Assembly (NCBI RefSeq): GCF_025685685.1
Contig: NZ_JAGSYH010000007.1
Location: forward strand, 1-64,000
DNA from: Acidicapsa dinghuensis
GTDB lineage: Bacteria; Acidobacteriota; Terriglobia; Terriglobales; Acidobacteriaceae
Length of the DNA: 64,000 nt
Direction of reading: 5' to 3'
Shown: positions 58,801 through 64,000 of the stretch, in pieces
How positions within the stretch are numbered: position 1 is the stretch's first letter
Layout: each line of letters begins with the position of its first letter
Position numbers and translations under genes: made by a program
The notes under the pieces: generated by a model
The model's database searches: none
What the model was told of the DNA's origin: nothing
Seen by the model: only the letters and a program-made list of their open reading frames with translations

Positions 58801-59200
58801 TTGTCTCCTCGCGGTTCTGACACTTCAGTTCCCTCTAGTCAGTCTAACCGCACTTGCCACTCTTTAAGATGCAAATGATCTCCGAAAGTCGCACCGGTAC
58901 CTTTTCGGCACCGTGCCGCCGGTTTCTGGTATGTATCGTGAGACAGAACGCGAGCGGGATTTTCTACACAAAATTAAAAGCGCCCGGATCCTATACAGGA
59001 ACCACGGGCGCTAGAGCAGCCCTCCCCCAGAACTGCCCACACCGTGAATCTAGGTTCTATCTAAGTGCATTGCAAGCAATCTTAGGTAATGCTCAAAGTA
59101 ATCACCAACGGGGTATCTATTCGCCCAAAACTCCTTTATTTCGAATGCCTCGCAGAGATCTTTGAAAGTCCCTTGTAAACCGAACTTTCGGCAATCTCGT
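58801..59200. other. 400-bp spacer without gene
   Basis: Two hairpins are present. AGCGCCCG 58979-58986 with CGGGCGCT 59005-59012 is followed on the minus strand by TTTTAATTTTG, so it could end the thrC-thrB transcript. CTAAG-ATTGC-AA-GCAAT-CTTAG (59061-59085) is a second small palindrome. The reading frames here have no start signals. Confidence 0.5.
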
Positions 59201-60103
59201 CTATTCAAATCCCCCACCAGATAGTGCAAAGTTGACAGCTAAAACCTCGGCCTCTTCGCCCATGAGCGCTGCTTTCAGAGTTTCCCGTGCTTCCGGCTCA
59301 GCCGCCGCATCAATAACCAAGATCACCGCAGGCCCAGCCCCACTCAGCGCAACTCCATGAATTCCGCCTCTCCCTGCCAGCGGCAACAGTTTCGGCAATA
59401 ACGCGCAGATCGAAGCCCGGTAAGGCTGGTGTACCCGGTCGGCCATCGCGGCCGGTAATAAGTCCGCCCGCGCCTGCGCAAATGCCAGTCCCAGCAGCGA
59501 AGCAGCCTGCACATTCGCCACAACATCGGCGCGCGAATACTGTTCCGGCAGCACAGCTCTGGCTTCGCTTGTAGCGAGAGGTTTTCCCGGCAGCACCACC
59601 AGGGCCTTCCATGCTTTTGGCGCTTCCACTCGCACATAATGGAGTCCACCGCCAAACTCCGACGCCACCACCAACCCACCAAGCCAGCATGCCGCCGCGT
59701 TATCCGGATGCCCTTCGAGCGCACACGCTTCCGCCAGAATCCGCTCACTGCTCCAGCCCAATCCGCCAAAGTGCGTAGCCATAGCAATCGCAGCCAGCCG
59801 TCCCGCAGCAGAAGAGCCCATGCCCATCCCAAGCGGAATGCCGTTCTCCATCCGGATCGCCAATGGTACCGGTATCTTGCCTTCGCGCGTCATCAGACTC
59901 TTATACGTCTCGAAGATGAGGTTGTTCTCAATCTGCCCGCACTGCTCCGGATTGCGTCCCGACGCTTCAATCCGAAAGACATCGGCCGCCTCTGCCTCTA
60001 TAGACAAATAAGCAGTTAAGGCAATCGCAGCGGTATCGAAAGCAGCTCCCAGATTTGCCGAAGTTGCCGGCAGGCGCAGATGCAACGAACTCACGAATCC
60101 CAC
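59201..60103 (-). CDS. thrB: homoserine kinase
   Basis: ThrB phosphorylates homoserine for threonine synthesis. The 300-residue GHMP kinase has LPATSANLGAAFD at the start, ATP-binding IPLGMGMGSSAAG, and GVALSGAGPAVILV near the end. It begins inside the last 13 nt of thrC, so the two are translationally coupled. Confidence 0.95.
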   Translation of the reverse strand: MGFVSSLHLRLPATSANLGAAFDTAAIALTAYLSIEAEAADVFRIEASGRNPEQCGQIENNLIFETYKSLMTREGKIPVPLAIRMENGIPLGMGMGSSAAGRLAAIAMATHFGGLGWSSERILAEACALEGHPDNAAACWLGGLVVASEFGGGLHYVRVEAPKAWKALVVLPGKPLATSEARAVLPEQYSRADVVANVQAASLLGLAFAQARADLLPAAMADRVHQPYRASICALLPKLLPLAGRGGIHGVALSGAGPAVILVIDAAAEPEARETLKAALMGEEAEVLAVNFALSGGGFE

Positions 60104-61473
60104 CTGCCCTCAATCTCGCCCAGCGCATTCAACACCGCATCCGGAGTCGCCTCAACCTCAACAGCATCCCGGCGCAAACCGGCCATTTCACCCGCTACCT
60201 GCGCAGCTTCCTCCGGTTCCAACAGTGTGCCTCGATGGAAACCGATCGTGTAATCGGCATCCTTCAACGTATGTCCCGTCAGCAACAGCACCACCGTATC
60301 GGAAGCCTCCACATGCCCCGCGGCCTTTAGCTTCTTCAGTCCTGCCAGCGTCACCGCCGAAGCCGGCTCGCAACCAATGCCTTCCAAACCCAGCTCGGCC
60401 TTGGCCACGGCAATCTCGCCTTCGGTCACATCCAGGCACCAACCGCCGGTTTCCTCGATCACTCGAACAGCCTTGCGCCAAGACGCTGGATTTCCAATCC
60501 GGATCGCAGTCGCTCGCGTATTCGCAGCTACCGGTTCAATCGACTTGCCCCCGCTCTGCGCAAAACTGCGCACCAGCGGATTCGCGCCTTCCGCCTGAAC
60601 GATCGAAATCTTCGGCAACCGCGAGATCAACCCCAGAGCCTTCATCTCACGAAATCCCTTGCCCAGCGCCGAACTATTCGCCAGATTGCCACCCGGCACA
60701 ATGATGTGCTCCGGCACACTCCAGTCGAAGTACTCCGCAATCTCTAGCGCGGGCGTTTTCTGCCCCTCTAGCCGGTACGGATTCACCGAATTCAGCAGAT
60801 ACACCGGAGCTTGCTGCACGATCGTTGACAGAACCTTCATGCAGCCATCAAAGTCCGTATTGAGCTGGCAGGTGACCGCGCCGTAATCCATCGATTGCGA
60901 TAGCTTGCCCCACGCAATCTTTCCCTGCGGAATCAGCACCAGGCTCCGCAGTCCCGCACGCGCCGCATACGCTGCCATCGCAGCCGATGTATTGCCCGTC
61001 GAGGCGCAAGCAACCCACTTGTAGCTGCGCTCCTTGGCAACACTCAGCGCCGAGGTCATGCCCGTATCCTTGAACGACCCTGTAGGATTCATCCCTTGAT
61101 GCTTGGCAAACAGTTGATCGATGCCCAACGACCGCGCTGTCCGCGTCAGGTGATACAGCGGAGTGTTCCCCTCACGCAGAGTTACTGCATTGCCAAAGCT
61201 GTCCAGAATCGGCAGCAGCTCGCGAAAACGCCACACACCGGAGTGATCCAGCAACTCCGAAGACGCTCTCCGTTCACGCCATACCCAGCGCAATGCCCCC
61301 GCATTCGGGCGATCCGTGCCGCGCGAAGCGCTTCCCGCAGCCAGATCCCATCCCGGATACTCCACTTCAAACAGATCGCCGCAATCCTTGCAGCGAAAGA
61401 TCGAGCCGGCCTGCTCCCTGCGAATGCGCACGCCGCATCCGCAGCAGCGCAACTGATGTAAATTGTCGTTCAT
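60091..61473 (-). CDS. thrC: threonine synthase
   Basis: A 460-residue PLP enzyme converting phosphohomoserine to threonine. It has an N-terminal zinc ribbon (C10-C13, C28-C31), the PLP Lys K135 in GSFKDTGMT, EGNTPLYHL and ACASTGNTSAAMAAYAARAG. It is followed by thrB with a 13-nt overlap; hom is not in the window. Confidence 0.95.
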   Translation of the reverse strand: MNDNLHQLRCCGCGVRIRREQAGSIFRCKDCGDLFEVEYPGWDLAAGSASRGTDRPNAGALRWVWRERRASSELLDHSGVWRFRELLPILDSFGNAVTLREGNTPLYHLTRTARSLGIDQLFAKHQGMNPTGSFKDTGMTSALSVAKERSYKWVACASTGNTSAAMAAYAARAGLRSLVLIPQGKIAWGKLSQSMDYGAVTCQLNTDFDGCMKVLSTIVQQAPVYLLNSVNPYRLEGQKTPALEIAEYFDWSVPEHIIVPGGNLANSSALGKGFREMKALGLISRLPKISIVQAEGANPLVRSFAQSGGKSIEPVAANTRATAIRIGNPASWRKAVRVIEETGGWCLDVTEGEIAVAKAELGLEGIGCEPASAVTLAGLKKLKAAGHVEASDTVVLLLTGHTLKDADYTIGFHRGTLLEPEEAAQVAGEMAGLRRDAVEVEATPDAVLNALGEIEGRWDS

Positions 61474-61577
61474 CTCATGTCCTAGCCTACCAGCCCATCA
61501 CGAACTTCCCATGAAAGCCCAGTGGAAGATCCACGCTGCCTCCATCCTTCTGTTTAAAATCGAGATGGAGAACCGAT

Positions 61578-62378
61578 GTGAAACTCCAACCTCGCTTTCC
61601 CCGTCCCAGATTTCTCCTCGCCGCTCTCTGCATCTTCTGGTCACTGCATGCAGCAGCCTTCGCCCAGCAGGAACCGCTGCGCATCGCCGCTGCCGCAGAC
61701 CTCCAGCCGGTGCTTCCGCCTGTCCTCGACCGTTTCCATCAATCCACAGGCATCGACGTCCAGGCCACTTATCAGGCATCTGCCGCTCTCACTACCCAGA
61801 TCCAGAACGGCGCGCCCTTCGATCTTTTCCTCTCCGCGGATCTCAGCTACCCCAAGCGTCTCATCGACGCCGGAGCCGCCAAGGGTTTGCGCGACCCAGC
61901 CTCACCCACACCCTATGCACACGGCGCACTCGTCCTCTGGACCCGCAATGATTCCGCCTTCGCTCACCCGTCGCAGGCTACGCTGACCAATCCAAACCTC
62001 AAGCGCCTGGCGATCGCCAACCCCGACCGCGCGCCTTACGGACGTGCCGCCATCGCTACCCTCACCAGCCTGCATCTGCTCGACGCACTGCGCCCTAAAT
62101 TTGCTACAGCCGAAAACATCGCCCAGACCGCGCAGTTTGCAGAATCCGGTAATGCCGACGCTGGCCTCATCTCCATGACCTCCGCCCGCATCGCTCACCT
62201 TTCCTCGATCGGCAGCTTCTGGGTCGTCCCGTCTAATCTCTATCCACCTATCGAACAGGGCGCGGCTATCGTCACTAAATCGACCCAGCAAGCCAATGCG
62301 CGCCGCTTCCTGGAATTCCTTCTTTCGCCGCCCATTCAGCAGGAGCTTGCCAAAAGCGGCCTAACACCAGTGAACTAA
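61578..62378 (+). CDS. modA: molybdate ABC transporter, substrate-binding protein
   Basis: A 266-residue periplasmic protein that binds molybdate or tungstate. It has a Sec signal (about 1-29, LLAALCIFWSLHAAAFA), LRIAAAADLQPVL, FDLFLSADLSYPKRL and IANPDRAPYGRAA, all typical of ModA. Start GTG 61578 has GGAG 7 nt upstream. It heads modABC. Confidence 0.95.
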   Translation: MKLQPRFPRPRFLLAALCIFWSLHAAAFAQQEPLRIAAAADLQPVLPPVLDRFHQSTGIDVQATYQASAALTTQIQNGAPFDLFLSADLSYPKRLIDAGAAKGLRDPASPTPYAHGALVLWTRNDSAFAHPSQATLTNPNLKRLAIANPDRAPYGRAAIATLTSLHLLDALRPKFATAENIAQTAQFAESGNADAGLISMTSARIAHLSSIGSFWVVPSNLYPPIEQGAAIVTKSTQQANARRFLEFLLSPPIQQELAKSGLTPVN

Positions 62379-62392
62379 AGCCAGCACTTCTC

Positions 62393-63088
62393 ATGGACTG
62401 GCAAGCCTTTTTCCTCACCCTCAAGCTCGCTTCACTCACCACCGCGATCCTGCTTCTGATCGCGATTCCCCTTGCTGCGTGGATTACGCTCAGCCGTTCC
62501 CGTTGGCGTGTCCTGATTGAATCCATCTCCGGTCTGCCGCTCGTTCTGCCGCCCACGGTCCTCGGTTTCTACCTTCTTGTCTTGCTCGGGCCACGTACAG
62601 CATTCGGACGTTTCTTCGTCGTTCTCCTCGGCCATCCACTAGCTTTCTCCTTCGCCGGACTCGTCGTAGGCTCAGTCATCTACAGCTTCCCGTTCGCGCT
62701 TCAACCCATCGTCGCCGGATTCTCAGCTATCGATCCGGGATTCACCGATGCAGCGCGTCTTCTCGGCGCAAACCCGATTCGCTTGATCCGCACGATCTGG
62801 ATACCCCTCGCAGGCCGCTCCATCCTCACCGCGGCCGTTCTGAGCTTCCTCCACACGCTCGGCGAATTCGGCGTCGTCCTCATGCTGGGCGGCGACATTC
62901 CCGGAGCCACCCGCACGCTATCCATCGCTCTCTTCAATCAGGTCGAGGGCTTCGACTACGCCGCAGCAAATCGCACCGCCGCGGTACTCGTCCTCTTCTG
63001 CGTCCTTGCCCTCGTTGCCGTCTATGCGCGCCCTCATCTTTTCGGCTCCGGCACGGCATCGCGCGAAAGCGAGGACAGCCGTGCTTGA
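62393..63088 (+). CDS. modB: molybdate ABC transporter permease
   Basis: A 231-residue inner-membrane permease with about five helices. The EAA loop DAARLLGANPIRLIRTIWIP links it to ModC, and LPLVLPPTVLGFYLLVLLG matches ModB. It overlaps modC by 8 nt and follows modA by 14 nt. Confidence 0.95.
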   Translation: MDWQAFFLTLKLASLTTAILLLIAIPLAAWITLSRSRWRVLIESISGLPLVLPPTVLGFYLLVLLGPRTAFGRFFVVLLGHPLAFSFAGLVVGSVIYSFPFALQPIVAGFSAIDPGFTDAARLLGANPIRLIRTIWIPLAGRSILTAAVLSFLHTLGEFGVVLMLGGDIPGATRTLSIALFNQVEGFDYAAANRTAAVLVLFCVLALVAVYARPHLFGSGTASRESEDSRA

Positions 63089-63794
63089 GCTCGACATCAA
63101 AGCGCATCGCGGCCAGTTCGCACTTGCAGCAAGCTGCCGTCTCGTCTCTCCATGGACCGTTCTCTTCGGTCCGTCTGGAGCTGGCAAGAGCACAATCCTG
63201 CGTCTCATCGCCGGCCTCGACCACCCAGATCAGGCACGTATCGTACTTGACGATCAGCTACTCACAGATACCGCATCAAATCGCCACATCAAGCCCGGCC
63301 CATCGCGCTGCGGTCTAGTCACACAACGCCCCGCACTCTTCCCGCATATCTCTGTCGCTGAGAATATTGGTTACGGCATCACGAATCTCACAAGCACCGA
63401 GTGCAGTCAACGCATCGAATCTACACTTGCGCTTGTCGGAGCCAATGATCTGAGTCACCGCCCAGTCCACGCGCTCTCAGGCGGTGAATCTCAGCGTATA
63501 GCTTTGGCGCGCGCATTGGCCCCACAGCCGCGTTTGCTCTTACTCGATGAGCCACTCTCCGCCGTTGGCAGTGATGCCCGCGATGCCATCCTCTCCCGCC
63601 TGCGCACATGGCTCGCCGAGCACAAGATCCAAACCATCCTCGTCACGCATGATGTCATTGACGCACTCACCACCGATGCCGAAGTCGCGCTCATGCAGGA
63701 AGGCCGCATCACTGCACTCGGTCCCGCAGCCGATGTGCTCGCCGCTGAGCGCAACCGTCTTCTCTCACGCCTGCAAATGAGTCAGTCGAACTAA
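63081..63794 (+). CDS. modC: molybdate ABC transporter ATPase
   Basis: The 237-residue ATPase powers ModAB. GTG 63081 overlaps the modB stop by 8 nt and has GAGGAC upstream. Walker A is GPSGAGKST at 30-38, signature LSGGESQRIALARAL, Walker B LLLLDEPL. Usual ModC proteins have about 350 residues with a C-terminal TOBE domain; here it is absent, so molybdate feedback through it is lost. Confidence 0.93.
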   Translation: MLELDIKAHRGQFALAASCRLVSPWTVLFGPSGAGKSTILRLIAGLDHPDQARIVLDDQLLTDTASNRHIKPGPSRCGLVTQRPALFPHISVAENIGYGITNLTSTECSQRIESTLALVGANDLSHRPVHALSGGESQRIALARALAPQPRLLLLDEPLSAVGSDARDAILSRLRTWLAEHKIQTILVTHDVIDALTTDAEVALMQEGRITALGPAADVLAAERNRLLSRLQMSQSN

Positions 63795-63795
63795 C

Positions 63796-64000
63796 TTAGA
63801 AGCCCACCAGAATCGGCTCCATCTCGAGCACAATCCCAAAGTGCGCCTTCACTCCGGCCACCAGCACATCGCGAAGCTCCAGCACATCCGTCGCGGTGGC
63901 TCCGCCGCGATTCACAAGCGCCAGCGTATGCTTGGTCGAAATCGTCACCCGCGCCGACTCACTCAGCGAGAACCCCTTTGCAAAACCAGCATGCTCAATC
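63796..64000 (-). CDS. murB: UDP-N-acetylenolpyruvoylglucosamine reductase, 3' end
   Basis: The last 67 codons of a minus-strand gene cut by the window edge. Residues IEHAGFAKGF, TISTKHTLALVNRGGATATD and FGIVLEMEPILVGF match the C-terminal domain of MurB, where the Glu in LEMEP is the catalytic acid. Its stop lies 1 nt from the modC stop on the opposite strand. Confidence 0.9.
   Translation of the reverse strand, partial: IEHAGFAKGFSLSESARVTISTKHTLALVNRGGATATDVLELRDVLVAGVKAHFGIVLEMEPILVGF

Noticed and set aside
61463-61951. plus-strand ORF across the thrC-modA region
   Set aside because: Ser/Arg/Pro-rich shadow frame of modA.

Overview
The window looks like chromosome of an Acidobacteriota member, most likely family Acidobacteriaceae (Terriglobia). 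This is inferred from gene content and sequence style, not from a search: GC-rich coding DNA, a diderm envelope (Tol-Pal), a complete hopanoid-nucleoside operon, many short palindromic intergenic repeats, a Pal lipoprotein with an extra Ig-like domain, and a GH109/GH10 sugar-degrading capacity. No rRNA, tRNA, CRISPR array, transposase or prophage was found.

Layout. 1-4.4 kb is the accessory part: a secreted protein of unknown function, a repeat-rich spacer, an AT-richer nuclease-like gene interrupted by one in-frame amber codon, and a small basic protein preceded by six 21-bp tandem repeats with a TTGCGCAA core. 4.4-13.6 kb holds uvrA, a papain-like Cys/His protein, an HGSNAT-like membrane acyltransferase divergent from a Tat-exported GH109 enzyme, a TPR protein and two small exported proteins. 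13.8-23.7 kb is a minus-strand hopanoid operon (ispH, shc, hpnH, unknown 141-aa gene, hpnA, hpnG, two zinc dehydrogenases, hpnD-like synthase). 23.8-26.6 kb has a ComEA-like protein, a nucleotidyltransferase pair and recN. 26.8-32.4 kb is the plus-strand Tol-Pal operon (tolQ, tolR, tonB/tolA-like, tolB, pal, cpoB), closed by a strong bidirectional terminator. 32.5-43.6 kb (minus) has a 2-oxoacid:ferredoxin oxidoreductase pair, a DapA-family protein with an insertion, carA-carB, lepB and an exported protein; one small membrane protein gene lies opposite. 43.8-49.5 kb (plus) carries a serine hydrolase, murQ, murA and a membrane diguanylate cyclase. 49.6-57.4 kb (minus) carries pnp, rpsO, a VWA protein, a GH10 xylanase, flgL, and a response-regulator/FlgK chimera in the place where flgK should be. 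57.7-64 kb has lexA, trxA, thrC-thrB, modABC and the 3' end of murB.

Best candidates for something new: (1) the chimeric gene at 56408-57442, a response regulator cut inside its DNA-binding domain and joined in frame to the C-terminal part of FlgK; (2) the two ATGA/5-nt-coupled zinc dehydrogenases directly after hpnG, which are plausible enzymes for the poorly assigned step after ribosylhopane; (3) the 21-bp TTGCGCAA array just upstream of an unknown basic protein; (4) the amber-interrupted nuclease. Functions are from my own motif reading; no database search was possible.
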